Assembly (NCBI GenBank): GCA_903842065.1
Contig: CAIMKZ010000074.1
Coordinates: forward strand, 1-64,000
Direction: 5' to 3'
DNA: 64,000 bases
From: an uncultured Acidobacteriaceae bacterium
GTDB lineage: Bacteria > Acidobacteriota > Terriglobia > Terriglobales > Acidobacteriaceae
A model generated the notes under the pieces. It saw only the letters and a program-made list of their open reading frames with translations. It made no database searches and had not been told where the DNA came from. Below, piece by piece: positions 28,726 through 37,792 of the stretch (positions within the stretch are counted from its first letter, which is position 1; every line of letters starts with the position of its first letter). The position numbers were made by a program, and so were the translations under genes.

Positions 28726-29412
28726 ATGCGATTCAGATTCGTTCAGCTGCCAAAAACGATGCAAATGAATGTTGTGAATTCTTGCCTAATCTTAAGATTT
28801 CTCAAGAGTCGCGCTTTACTCTTTCTTGTAGTCCTACTTCTAGCTATTTCGCTTTGCGACCAAACCGAAGCTCAAGCATCATCCAAGCCGACGAAGGAAA
28901 CGCAAACCTCGGGCAGGCCTCCGCTGGCCCGGCTCTATTGGCACTTTCTCGACTTCCAGCGCTTTCTCGACAAGAGCGCCGACGAGCAGGAAAAGAAGGG
29001 CAAGAACGGCGCGGAGTTGCGTGAGAAGCTCCAACGCAAGCTCGGATTCAGCAACTACCAGTTCACGCTCATCCGCGATGCGGCCCAGAAACTGGATCGC
29101 GACCTGAAGAAGAAGGACGCTCAGGCGATGGCCGTCATCGAAGCGTTCCGCAAGAAGTATCCGCCCGATCAACCGCTCAAGGCTCCTCTGCCCCCGCCGC
29201 CTCCGGAGCTGGAGACCTTGCAGCAGGAGCGCGACAATCTGATCGAGCAGCACGTCGCCGATCTGAAGATGCAACTTGGCCCGGAGGCTGCCCGCAAGCT
29301 AGATTCGTTCTTGCTGAACGAGTTTGCTCCCGCGGTTACAACCCATTCCGTAAGCGCGCCAGCCTCGCAGCAGGGGGCTGGGCAAGCAAGTCAGGCGGTG
29401 CGGCGGCCATGA
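28726..29412 (+). CDS. Exported alpha-helical protein of unknown function
   Basis: About 228 residues. A basic N-terminus and a hydrophobic segment (LLFLVVLLLAISLC) followed by DQTEAQ look like a signal peptide preceded by a long n-region; an internal ATG at codon 12 may be the true start. The mature part is highly charged and helical (LREKLQRKLGFSNYQFTLIRDAAQKLDRDLKKKD; PPPPPELETLQQERDNLIEQHVADLKMQL), with coiled-coil character, a Pro-rich hinge, and a Ser/Ala/Gln-rich tail. I recognise no family. Its last codons overlap the start of the IPT-domain gene (ATGA at 29409-29412), so the two are translated together. Confidence 0.6.
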   Translation: MRFRFVQLPKTMQMNVVNSCLILRFLKSRALLFLVVLLLAISLCDQTEAQASSKPTKETQTSGRPPLARLYWHFLDFQRFLDKSADEQEKKGKNGAELREKLQRKLGFSNYQFTLIRDAAQKLDRDLKKKDAQAMAVIEAFRKKYPPDQPLKAPLPPPPPELETLQQERDNLIEQHVADLKMQLGPEAARKLDSFLLNEFAPAVTTHSVSAPASQQGAGQASQAVRRP

Positions 29413-31358
29413 CTCGACGCCTGCCAAACTGGCTATCAGCGCTCGGCCTCGCTATCGCGCTTGCCGCGCTGGCTTCGCCCGCCCGTGCGCAACTCGGCTA
29501 TGTCGACGAGGTAACCGAGATTACCGCCAGCACCACCGCGCAGAGCCTATACTCGTATTCGAGTACGTCTATGTCGTATAGCATCTGCGGCTACTACACG
29601 CCCGCTGTGCATGCCACCGTCTTCGAAAACGGTGCGGCGGTCTACGATGATACAGAAACAGGCAACGAAACATGCGCGGCTGTGTTCCATAATTCCGGAC
29701 TTGTATCCATCACGCTGGGCGACACCTATGTGCAGACCGCCAATCACTCAGTCTTCGCCATTTATACGATCCAGGTGTATAACGACAACCGAACCTATTT
29801 CTACAACCCCAATCACTTTGCGAGCCTCAGTCCTCATGAGCCCTATCCGGACGAATACGCCTACTACCCCGACGATTATGGGGACTACTATATCCTTGAG
29901 AGGACGTTCGATCTCGGCATGACCCAGGCCGAGATCACGGCTGCCGCCCCGACCATCAGCGACATTTCGCCAAATGTCGGAACGATTGGAACAACCGGAA
30001 GCATCGCAGTCAGCGGCGAATATCTGATCGATCCCTGGACTCATACGGCGACACCTGCGATCGCTGGAACAGGTGTTTCGCTTTCGGTCGGAGCCAACCC
30101 AACGGATCAAGACCTCACACTCAATTACTCCATTGCGCAGGGAGCAACCGCAGGCCCTCAGAGCCTCACGCTGGCGACCAGGTTCGGCACGAGCAATGCG
30201 GCGACATTCACCGTCGGCTATCCCGCCGCGCACATCGCCTCGCTGAGCCCAACCACTTGGCAGGCAGGTTCCAGCTTTACCCTAACGATCAATGGCACAG
30301 GGTTCGGCACTGCGCCGACCGTGAATATCTCCGGAGTGGCGGGTGTACAGTACGGCCAGGCGATGAACACAAATCCGCTGGGAACGCAAACTCACGTTTC
30401 CGTGACCATAGAGCCAGATGCTCCGGACGGAACCGCAACCGTTACCGTCATACCCGGTTATGCGGGTAGCACTTTCTATTGCGGGAACTGCAACGGGGGC
30501 TCGCCCAACGGCACTGATACAGCGACGGTCGTTGCTGCACAGAATTCTTGTCCGGCGGCATTGGACGCACACTCGGGATTCGTGGGAGTTGTTTCTACTG
30601 GAACAACCGGCGGTGCTGGCACAATGACTGCCTCGTTCAGCGGAGGAGTCTTCAACGGAAGTAGCGTGACCGTTCCATATGGTCAGTACTCCACGCCGGA
30701 GTCCATCGCCTCTCACATCGCCGCCCTTATCACGAAGAACTATTATGCATCAGGCTTGAGCGCCCAAGCCGTCGGTTCCTACATTCTTTATAAAAGCACT
30801 GCCGTGTTAGGGACTCCAGCCCTTGCGGTTTTTGGCCAGTCGTTTGTTAAAGACGCCTCAACGGCCTGTCCCCCTGCAAATCTGAAATATGTTCTCGCAG
30901 TCCAAAGTGACAGCGTCGTATGGCTACCGGTACCACGCTCCACCCAAAGAGGGAGACAAGTAACCTATATCATTAAGAAGTGGCCAACCGCCGCGCAAAC
31001 TACATTTTGGAGTTTGACCAGTCCATCCTATTCCCTTGCCACAATAACGGAACATTTGACCGCCACTGGATACACCTCGTCTAACTACAACTCCAGTGAA
31101 GACCTCCGATCGGCAGGGCAATTCGCGGATGTGCTCGGGAGTTCGGATATCACTTACGGCCATGAAGGAGTCTTTCAAACCGGTCGCTGGTTTAGCGTTG
31201 TCCTAGACGGTCAACCTGTTTCAGGTTCCATCATGACGTTCGACAAGGCTGGCAAGCATCTAATGGACGATATCGAAATCCACATGCCGAGCGGACCTTC
31301 ATTTTTGAATAACTACAAGAACGCAGATGGTACACCTAAGGACGTGTCGCTTGATTAG
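29409..31358 (+). CDS. Secreted IPT/TIG-domain protein
   Basis: A 649-residue exported protein with signal peptide ending PARAQ (about 28). The N-terminal domain is aromatic- and Tyr-rich (EPYPDEYAYYPDDYGDYY). Two Ig-like IPT/TIG folds follow: APTISDISPNVGTIGTTGSIAVSG (from about 180) and AHIASLSPTTWQAGSSFTLTINGTGFG (from about 274), a fold common in acidobacterial surface proteins. The C-terminal half has two Cys pairs and a segment (AGTMTASFSGGVFNGSSVTVPYG) seen in tandem Ig-like adhesins, then a novel part. Overlaps the genes on both sides, forming an operon. Likely cell surface; ligand unknown. Confidence 0.65.
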   Translation: MTRRLPNWLSALGLAIALAALASPARAQLGYVDEVTEITASTTAQSLYSYSSTSMSYSICGYYTPAVHATVFENGAAVYDDTETGNETCAAVFHNSGLVSITLGDTYVQTANHSVFAIYTIQVYNDNRTYFYNPNHFASLSPHEPYPDEYAYYPDDYGDYYILERTFDLGMTQAEITAAAPTISDISPNVGTIGTTGSIAVSGEYLIDPWTHTATPAIAGTGVSLSVGANPTDQDLTLNYSIAQGATAGPQSLTLATRFGTSNAATFTVGYPAAHIASLSPTTWQAGSSFTLTINGTGFGTAPTVNISGVAGVQYGQAMNTNPLGTQTHVSVTIEPDAPDGTATVTVIPGYAGSTFYCGNCNGGSPNGTDTATVVAAQNSCPAALDAHSGFVGVVSTGTTGGAGTMTASFSGGVFNGSSVTVPYGQYSTPESIASHIAALITKNYYASGLSAQAVGSYILYKSTAVLGTPALAVFGQSFVKDASTACPPANLKYVLAVQSDSVVWLPVPRSTQRGRQVTYIIKKWPTAAQTTFWSLTSPSYSLATITEHLTATGYTSSNYNSSEDLRSAGQFADVLGSSDITYGHEGVFQTGRWFSVVLDGQPVSGSIMTFDKAGKHLMDDIEIHMPSGPSFLNNYKNADGTPKDVSLD

Positions 31359-32088
31359 CAAAAAGGTAATGTGGTCGGTGGCCTGCCTGCCCGCTATGCT
31401 GCTATTGCTGTGCGCCGCATACTTATTGTATCTACCGCTTCGTGCCCGTTATCTCTTCGACAGACTCGAAGAGCTTCAAGTAGGTCATTCGAGCTTCGAG
31501 GACGCGCAGCGGCTCGCACGAAAGATTGGCGCTAAGCCATACGACCTCACACACTGTGACCGATCTTATTGCTACTGGAGTGTGAATATTGACAATGTGC
31601 GCCTCCCTCAATGGTGGCGAGGATCAGGTGCAACATTCAGTGTCAACTTTGGAGTGAAGGGCTCCGCAGTCGATTACAAAGGCGCTTGGTATGTAATTGG
31701 AGTACCTTCTTATGACTCAACTCCTTCCAAAGTGTCGGAGGAGGTCGATCCTTATAGGTTGTCTCCTCCCTACGAGGTGTCTGCCGGAATCAAAGAAAAG
31801 TGGATCAATCGTAGGCTAGGGCAAGGGGATCGCATTATTCAAGAACCACCAACTGGGGCAGGCTGGAACGTGAGTTATTTTGAGAAGAACGGTTCCAGGG
31901 AGCTGGCCACTGCGAGATTTGAGGCGCGCATGACGCCCAGATCGTCCGCAGAGGATTGGCGGCGGTATACTGCCTTCAATTACAGTTGCTTGTGGAAATA
32001 CAAGGGCTGCAAAGACGGAGTGGAATTGCTGCCAACAGCAGGCCCAATCCCACCTGAGCAGATGTATGGGATTGGGCCACGCCAATAG
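31351..32088 (+). CDS. Membrane-anchored protein, tandem family copy 1
   Basis: About 245 residues from a TTG at 31351 that overlaps the previous stop and has AAGGA upstream; an ATG at 31369 is the alternative. One N-terminal membrane segment (VACLPAMLLLLCAAYLLYLPL) is followed by a short helix ARYLFDRLEELQVGHSSFEDAQRLARKIG, then CDRSYCYWSVNIDNVRLPQWWRGSGATFSVNFGVKGS with three cysteines and a WW motif. The rest is outside the membrane, with GQGDRIIQEPP near 190 and a C-terminal cysteine pair. The same order of motifs recurs in the next gene and more distantly in the third. I know no family for it. Confidence 0.65.
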   Translation: MISKKVMWSVACLPAMLLLLCAAYLLYLPLRARYLFDRLEELQVGHSSFEDAQRLARKIGAKPYDLTHCDRSYCYWSVNIDNVRLPQWWRGSGATFSVNFGVKGSAVDYKGAWYVIGVPSYDSTPSKVSEEVDPYRLSPPYEVSAGIKEKWINRRLGQGDRIIQEPPTGAGWNVSYFEKNGSRELATARFEARMTPRSSAEDWRRYTAFNYSCLWKYKGCKDGVELLPTAGPIPPEQMYGIGPRQ

Positions 32089-32092
32089 AATA

Positions 32093-32584
32093 ATGATGGC
32101 TCACCCAAAGACATCTCGATTCCGTAATCTGCCGATTGGCTGGTTGATCACCTCTCTAGTCGGTCTGGCGATACTGCTGTGCAGCGCATATTTGTTTTAC
32201 CCGGCGTTGCGTGCCCGCTATCTTTTTAGCGAGCTTGAAACACTTCAGCTCGGCCACTCCACCTTTGAAGACGCAGAACGCCTGGCAAGGAAGATCCATG
32301 CGCAGCCATACCCACCAAACGAACCTTGTGACCGCTCAAAATGCGAATGGGATAAGCAGATAGACAATGCAAGTCTTCCTCGTTGGTGGAGAGGCTCCGG
32401 CGTCGGCTTCTCAGTGACGTTCGATGTGAAGAATTCGCTGGTGGTCCGTAAGGATACGGGGTTTGGCGTAGGATTACGAGACTCCTTCCATCCTTCCACT
32501 GTCGGGTTGGAGGAACAGGAGCACTGGGGCCGAGTACCCTACCGGGAACCGGTCCAAACCGGCTGGTACCGCTCCACCACCTAG
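32093..32584 (+). pseudogene. Membrane-anchored protein, tandem family copy 2 (truncated)
   Basis: About 164 residues, closely similar to copy 1: membrane segment LITSLVGLAILLCSAYLFYPAL, ARYLFSELETLQLGHSTFEDAERLARKI, CDRSKCEWDKQIDNASLPRWWRGSGVGFSV. It stops at 32584, where copy 1 continues for about 90 residues. The missing portion seems to be present just downstream in the -1 frame, so a frameshift probably broke it. It could still make a shortened protein. Starts four bases after the copy-1 stop at one of two adjacent ATGs; no ribosome site seen. Confidence 0.55.
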
Positions 32585-32838
32585 ATGGTATTGGATGTCG
32601 AATAATAGCCGGATGTAGCGCTAGTCAGCCGTATTGGCAGAAGTTCACGATCACATCGTCTTATTTTGGTCTTGTTGATTTGCCGGTAATGACACGAATC
32701 CCTGGACAGGGTGATCGCCTTATCATGACCATCCATGAGCACGGAATGAATGCACCAACAATGAACGACGATCATGGACACATGCCTGAATATTCGCCCA
32801 ATCCATATCCCGATCCCAATCCGTACCCCAATTACTGA
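32585..32838 (+). pseudogene. Out-of-frame C-terminal remnant of copy 2
   Basis: An open stretch in the -1 frame relative to copy 2 reads PYWQKFTITSSYFGLVDLPV, then PGQGDRLIMTIHEHG and a Pro/Tyr/Asn tail (PNPYPDPNPYPNY), ending with TGA at 32836-32838. GQGDRLI matches GQGDRII in copy 1, which marks it as the lost end of copy 2. An ATG at 32689 could start a 49-residue peptide, but without a ribosome site. Confidence 0.45.
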
Positions 32839-32852
32839 GGCGGAGCGCAGAA

Positions 32853-33500
32853 ATGGTGAAGAGAGTAAAGCGCGCCTGTATTGCATTGATCCTTGTGATA
32901 GCCGCATATGAGATCATGCTATTTTCATGTAGCAACATCGCAGAGCACAAGGCTGCAAGAATCGCAGAGTTATTGGGGGCACTAAGACCTGGATATACAA
33001 CGATGGACAGCGCTAAAACCATGTTCCAGACTCATGGTATAAGCGTGAGTATATTAAACGATGCATGTGGTGATCCCAGAGGTATGTGCGACTGCTTAAG
33101 TGCGGGATCCGCGAATTTTCCACGGATTATTCCTATTCATGTATGGCGACTTGCAGGGATCACATTGCTACCTCTCCCGCCAGTCAAATCTGCTTACTTC
33201 CAGGTAAACCTCTATTTCATCAATGGAACCTTGGACTCGATCGATACAGGATATGGTGTGGGCGCAACGGTCGTTAAGTATTCTCGGGGCACGGGCGAAC
33301 ACAATTCCGTATGGTCGAAATGGAAGTATGGAAAAGGAGGCACGGTAAACTCGATTAGCGTATCCTTTTCCGGCGCAGCCTATGCTGCGCCCTTTCCTCG
33401 GTTCGCCTTCAACTATATATATTCCGTGAAAACTCCTGATGCGCGTGAACTCTGGCCTTCCGCTCCACCACCTACCACAGAGCTTCATGAGCAGAACTAG
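32853..33500 (+). CDS. Membrane-anchored protein, tandem family copy 3 (divergent)
   Basis: A 215-residue protein with one N-terminal hydrophobic segment (ACIALILVIAAYEIMLFSC, possibly lipid-modified at Cys26), then AARIAELLGALRPGYTTMDSAKTMFQTHG, which has the same spacing as the LEELQVGHSSFEDAQRLARKIG helix of copy 1, a Cys-rich turn (CGDPRGMCDCL), and SAYFQVNLYFINGTLDSIDTGYGVG in place of the FSVNFGVKGS strands. Sequence identity to copies 1 and 2 is low, so the relationship rests on layout and position. The ATG has GGCGGAG upstream. Last gene of the accessory block; family unknown. Confidence 0.6.
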   Translation: MVKRVKRACIALILVIAAYEIMLFSCSNIAEHKAARIAELLGALRPGYTTMDSAKTMFQTHGISVSILNDACGDPRGMCDCLSAGSANFPRIIPIHVWRLAGITLLPLPPVKSAYFQVNLYFINGTLDSIDTGYGVGATVVKYSRGTGEHNSVWSKWKYGKGGTVNSISVSFSGAAYAAPFPRFAFNYIYSVKTPDARELWPSAPPPTTELHEQN

Positions 33501-33682
33501 CATTTCTTCACTTCGCACTGGCTTTCCATCCGTACACCACTGGACACAAGCGTTCGTTTGCATCTCAGACCTATCGATCCCAAATCGTGGCGAGAAGCTG
33601 AAAGCTGGCAGCTTCTTCCCTTCTCCGCGTACAATCTCCATGACAACACACGCACGCCACTCCACCACAGGGAGAGCGCACC

Positions 33683-36256
33683 ATGGCAGACCAGACACCC
33701 GCAAAGCCTGTTGATTCGAACCACGGACGGCCGATCCCCTTCGGCCAGGGACACACTCATCTCGGCCGCGACTTCTCCACCCCCGACCTCGAAGCCAAAG
33801 TTACCGGCCGCGCCAAGTACGCCGAAGACCTCCGCGCCGAAGGCATGCTCTTCTGCCGGCTCCTGCTCAGCCCCGTGCCCCACGGCCGGGTCCGCAAGAT
33901 CGACGCCTCGGATGCCCTCAAAATGCCCGGCGTCCGCGCCGTCCTCACCGCCGACGACATTCCGCCCCAGGCAGATTACATGGACGACGACGGCCATCTC
34001 TACAAAGCCAACCAATGGGGCGAGCGCGCACTCACCAACGAGCCCCGCTTTCAGGGAGACCCTATCCTAGCCGTCGCCGCCGTCGATGAGCTAACCTGCG
34101 CCGAAGCTATCGAAAAGATCAAAGTCGACATCGAGCCTCTGCCCTTCGTCATCGATCCTCTTGAATCTCTGCGCCCCGGCGGACCCAATCCGCACAAGGA
34201 CGGCAACGTCTGGGCCAAGCCCGATCCACCCGACACGCGCGCTCAGATCGTCCGCGAACTCAAGTGGACCGCAGCCGACTTCGCCGAGTACGACCAGGGA
34301 CGCATGCCGCAGGGCAAAGCTCCCGACACATGGTCTTACGGCGACATCGACAAGGGCTTCAAAGACGCCGCGCTGGTTCTAGACGAGTCCTTCATCACCC
34401 CCGACACTAGTCACCACTGCCTCGAACCCCGCACCGCGCTCGCCTGGTGGCAGAACGGCAAACTTTATCTCGCCACCGGAACGCAGAGCACCAAGCAGAC
34501 CGCCTCGGCACTCGCCCGCTGGATGCAGATGAAGGTCGACGACCTGGTCTTCATCTCCGAGTACACCGGCGGCGGATTCGGCTCCAAGATCACCGCTGGC
34601 ATTACCATGATCATTCCGGCCATAATCTCGAAGAAGGTCAACGCGCCCGTGCAGATGCGCATCAGCCGCGAAGACGAGCTGGCCATCGGACGCGCACGGG
34701 CCTCGGTCGTCGGCCGCATGAAGGTCGGCTTTGGCAAGGATGGCCGCATCCTCGCCCTCGACATGTTCGCCATCTCAAACTCCGGCGCCTATGAGGCCAT
34801 CGGCGACGCCGGTTCGGCCGCGCGCATCGTCTCGCTCATCTATCAGCCCGTCGCCATGCGCTACCGCGGCGCGGCCATCATGACCAATACACCTACACGC
34901 AGCGCGCAGTGTTCGCCCGGGGGCATGCAGGGCTCAGCCATCCTTGAGCCCATCCTCTCCAGGGCCGCCCGCAAACTCGGCCTCGACCACGTCGCCGTCC
35001 ATCGCATCAACGCCCCCGACCCCGACACCAAGCCCCTCTACAACGCCGAAGTCAAAGGCAAGCGTCCTTACGCCACCAGCTGCTTCCTGCGCCACGCTCT
35101 CGACCGTGGAGCTGAACAGTTCAAGTGGGCTGAGCGCGCCAGACAACTATCTCCGCTCGCCGGGCAAATCAGTGGCGAAGGGCAGCCTCGGATACGAGGA
35201 ACAAAAGCCCGCGGATTAGGCGTCAGCTTCGGCTGTTACTCCGGCGGAACCATCGGCTACGACGGCCTCATCGTTATCACCCCCGAGGGCCGCGTACGCT
35301 TCCACACCGGCATCGGCAACCTCGGCACAGAGAACTTTGTCGACGTTCACCGCGCCGGAGCTGAGGTCCTCGGCGTCCCGTGGGAGCAGTGCGATATCAT
35401 CTGGGGCGATACCTCGCGCAGCTTGCCCTACTCCTGCATCTCAGGCGGCAGCCAGACCACACACGCCATGAGCCGCGCCTCGCACGCCGTCGCCACAGCC
35501 GCCTGCCTGCGACTCGCCGAGATCGCCGCCCATTCCCAAGGCGGCAAGCCCGAGAACTACGGAGTCGCCAACGGCCACATCGTCCGCAAAGGCCAGGGGC
35601 CGGTCATGACCTTCGCCGAAGCCGCAAAGAAAGCCATCGCCCTCGGCGGCATCTACGACGGACACACCATGCCCGAGGACATCAACCGGCTCACCCAGAC
35701 AGCCGTCCGTGCACTCGCCGGTCAGGGACTCGTCGTCGCCGCTAAAGATAACTATCCCCGCGACGGAGACACCCTCTCCTACGTTGCCAGCTTCGCTGAA
35801 GTCGAAGTCGATCTTGAAACCGGCAAGTACTTCATCCTCGACTACCTCTGCTACGCCGACGTGGGAACCGTTATGCACCCCCTCGCCCTCGGCGGACAGG
35901 TTAATGGCCGCTCCATCCTCGGCATGGGCCACACCCTTGGCCAGAAGTGGGTCATGGACCCCGAGTACGGACATCAGCTCGGCCGCCGCTTCTACCAGAC
36001 CAAGCCGCCCACTATCCTGGATGTCCCCGTCGAGATGCATTGGAACGCCCTCAACATCCCCGATCCCGAGACCCCGGTCGGCTCGCGCGGCGTAGGTGAG
36101 CCGCCCGTCGGTGGCGGATTCGGCTCTATCCTGAATGCCCTCTCCGACGCTCTGGGCGACGAGGTCTACCGCCGCGCTCCGGTCATGCTCGACACGATCC
36201 TGACGTCACTCGAAGCCGGCCACCCCGCCCAGCACCCGCTTATGGCTCATATCTGA
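33683..36256 (+). CDS. Molybdenum hydroxylase large subunit (xanthine dehydrogenase/aldehyde oxidase family)
   Basis: An 857-residue molybdopterin-binding catalytic subunit. Order of domains: aldehyde-oxidase a/b hammerhead (LGRDFSTPDLEAKVTGRAKYAEDL..., about 28-150), then two MoCo-binding domains with GGGFGSK (about 297-303), the SPGGMQGSA segment and GVGEPPVGGGFGSILNAL near the C-terminus, which carries the catalytic Glu (GVGEP). No 2Fe-2S or FAD-binding subunit genes are next to it on either side, unlike most family members that work as three-part complexes. No twin-arginine signal is visible. Substrate cannot be named. The start ATG follows CAGGGAGAGCGCACC, giving a fair ribosome site. 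Confidence 0.9.
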   Translation: MADQTPAKPVDSNHGRPIPFGQGHTHLGRDFSTPDLEAKVTGRAKYAEDLRAEGMLFCRLLLSPVPHGRVRKIDASDALKMPGVRAVLTADDIPPQADYMDDDGHLYKANQWGERALTNEPRFQGDPILAVAAVDELTCAEAIEKIKVDIEPLPFVIDPLESLRPGGPNPHKDGNVWAKPDPPDTRAQIVRELKWTAADFAEYDQGRMPQGKAPDTWSYGDIDKGFKDAALVLDESFITPDTSHHCLEPRTALAWWQNGKLYLATGTQSTKQTASALARWMQMKVDDLVFISEYTGGGFGSKITAGITMIIPAIISKKVNAPVQMRISREDELAIGRARASVVGRMKVGFGKDGRILALDMFAISNSGAYEAIGDAGSAARIVSLIYQPVAMRYRGAAIMTNTPTRSAQCSPGGMQGSAILEPILSRAARKLGLDHVAVHRINAPDPDTKPLYNAEVKGKRPYATSCFLRHALDRGAEQFKWAERARQLSPLAGQISGEGQPRIRGTKARGLGVSFGCYSGGTIGYDGLIVITPEGRVRFHTGIGNLGTENFVDVHRAGAEVLGVPWEQCDIIWGDTSRSLPYSCISGGSQTTHAMSRASHAVATAACLRLAEIAAHSQGGKPENYGVANGHIVRKGQGPVMTFAEAAKKAIALGGIYDGHTMPEDINRLTQTAVRALAGQGLVVAAKDNYPRDGDTLSYVASFAEVEVDLETGKYFILDYLCYADVGTVMHPLALGGQVNGRSILGMGHTLGQKWVMDPEYGHQLGRRFYQTKPPTILDVPVEMHWNALNIPDPETPVGSRGVGEPPVGGGFGSILNALSDALGDEVYRRAPVMLDTILTSLEAGHPAQHPLMAHI

Positions 36257-36424
36257 GGGGGAGATACGATCCCGAGGCCGTGACTGCGCTACGGCTGCGG
36301 CAGAAGACTTGTTTCATGTGTCGCCAAAATTGGTGTAGCCATCGATCATGCTGGATTGGTAGCCACCCGCCAGGGTGACTCTTCTGCTCCACCTCCGGCA
36401 TCTAATTGATCAGGTGCATACTGC

Positions 36425-37705
36425 GTGTTAGAGATCGCCATCATCGGAGCAGGCCCAGCCGGACTGGCCACAGCGCTGCAACTGCACCAAAAAGGATTTC
36501 GGCCCAGTATCTACGAGTCCGTGTCCGAGATCAGGCCTCTCGGCGTTGGGCTGGACATCAAGCCCTACGCAACGCGCGAGATCGTCGAGATTGGCCTGTT
36601 CGATGAGTTCTGCAGCATCTCTGTCGAAGCCCGGGAGTCGATTTTCTTGAACGGCTGGGGACAGCAGATCTTCGCGGAAAAATGCGGTCTGCACATGGGC
36701 TACAGCAACGAGCAGCGCTTCGTGCATCGAGGCAGCTTCCAGATGATGCTCTACGATGCTGTACGCCGACGCATTGGCCCCGATGCCGTCCAACTCGGCG
36801 CGCGCTGCATCGGCATCGATCAGGACGAGCGCGGAGTAACCGTCCGTTTTGAACCACAGCGCCCGGATGCCCCAACCGAGATCCGAGCCGACATTGTCAT
36901 CGGCGTCGACGGCATCAAGTCGGCCGTACGCAACCAGCTACTGCCGCAATCGGTTGGCACCCACTACTCAGGCATCACGCTCTGGCGCGGCGTCACGGTG
37001 ATGAAGCCCTGGAAGTCGGGCGGATCTATCCTGCACATCGGCGACCCGGTTCGCCAGGGCAGCCTGATCGTCTATCCGATTCAGAACAACACGGACGGCA
37101 AAGGCAATCAACTCATCAACTGGGTGATCGAACAGAACGGACGCCCCGAGATCGTCGAAGACTGGAACCATCTCGTCACGCCCAACGAAGTTCCGAACCT
37201 CTTCGAAGAATGCCGGCTGGACTTCATTGATTTGGGCGAGATGGTGCACTCGGCCCGCGAGGTGTACATCTTTCCGCTCGTTGACCACGACCCGCTGCCG
37301 CACTGGTCTTTCGGGCGGATCACTCTGCTTGGCGATGCCGCTCACGCCATGTATCCACGCGGAGGCAACGGCGTCTGCCAGGCTCTAGTCGATGCACGAG
37401 TAATCGCCGAAAAACTCGCATCCATCCCCGACCCCATCGAGGCCCTGCGCGAGTATGAGGCCGAACGGCGCGAGGCGGTGAACTGGATTGTGCACGCCAA
37501 CCGCAGCGACGGCCCGGAGATCGTCCGCCGAATCGCCGAAGAGCGCAGCGGAGGCAAGCCCTTCGCGGGCATCAACTCGATCATGCCCAACGCCGAAATA
37601 GAGTCCATCTTCATGGAGTACCATCGCAAGGCCGGAATGAGACGCCCGGACGACGAGTCTGGCAAACCTTGCGCATTTCCGTCGGTCTTTACTGCGAGCC
37701 ACTGA
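36425..37705 (+). CDS. FAD-dependent aromatic monooxygenase (PHBH-like fold)
   Basis: A 426-residue flavoprotein monooxygenase, probably hydroxylating an aromatic or heterocyclic substrate with NAD(P)H and O2. The N-terminus has the dinucleotide motif GAGPAGLATALQL (about 8-20), an internal DIVIGVDGIKSAVR (the second FAD/NADPH motif) and the flavin motif LLGDAAHAMYPRGGNGVCQA (about 300-319). The layout matches 3-hydroxybenzoate or PhzS-like flavin hydroxylases. Start is a GTG at 36425 with no strong ribosome site; the frame begins directly at the Rossmann strand. A bidirectional terminator separates it from sdhB. Not in an obvious catabolic operon. Confidence 0.87.
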   Translation: MLEIAIIGAGPAGLATALQLHQKGFRPSIYESVSEIRPLGVGLDIKPYATREIVEIGLFDEFCSISVEARESIFLNGWGQQIFAEKCGLHMGYSNEQRFVHRGSFQMMLYDAVRRRIGPDAVQLGARCIGIDQDERGVTVRFEPQRPDAPTEIRADIVIGVDGIKSAVRNQLLPQSVGTHYSGITLWRGVTVMKPWKSGGSILHIGDPVRQGSLIVYPIQNNTDGKGNQLINWVIEQNGRPEIVEDWNHLVTPNEVPNLFEECRLDFIDLGEMVHSAREVYIFPLVDHDPLPHWSFGRITLLGDAAHAMYPRGGNGVCQALVDARVIAEKLASIPDPIEALREYEAERREAVNWIVHANRSDGPEIVRRIAEERSGGKPFAGINSIMPNAEIESIFMEYHRKAGMRRPDDESGKPCAFPSVFTASH

Positions 37706-37743
37706 AAACCGAATTCCTGCTTTGACGCTTTTGCTGTAATGAA

Positions 37744-37769
37744 AAACGCCTCCCTGCCGGGAGGCGTTT
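37744..37769. terminator. Bidirectional terminator between monooxygenase and sdhB
   Basis: aaacgcctccc, loop tgcc, gggaggcgttt; an 11-base perfect stem with A-run on one side and TTTC on the other. Ends both converging transcripts. Confidence 0.85.
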
Positions 37770-37792
37770 CGTGTTCTTACTGATGGAACGAC

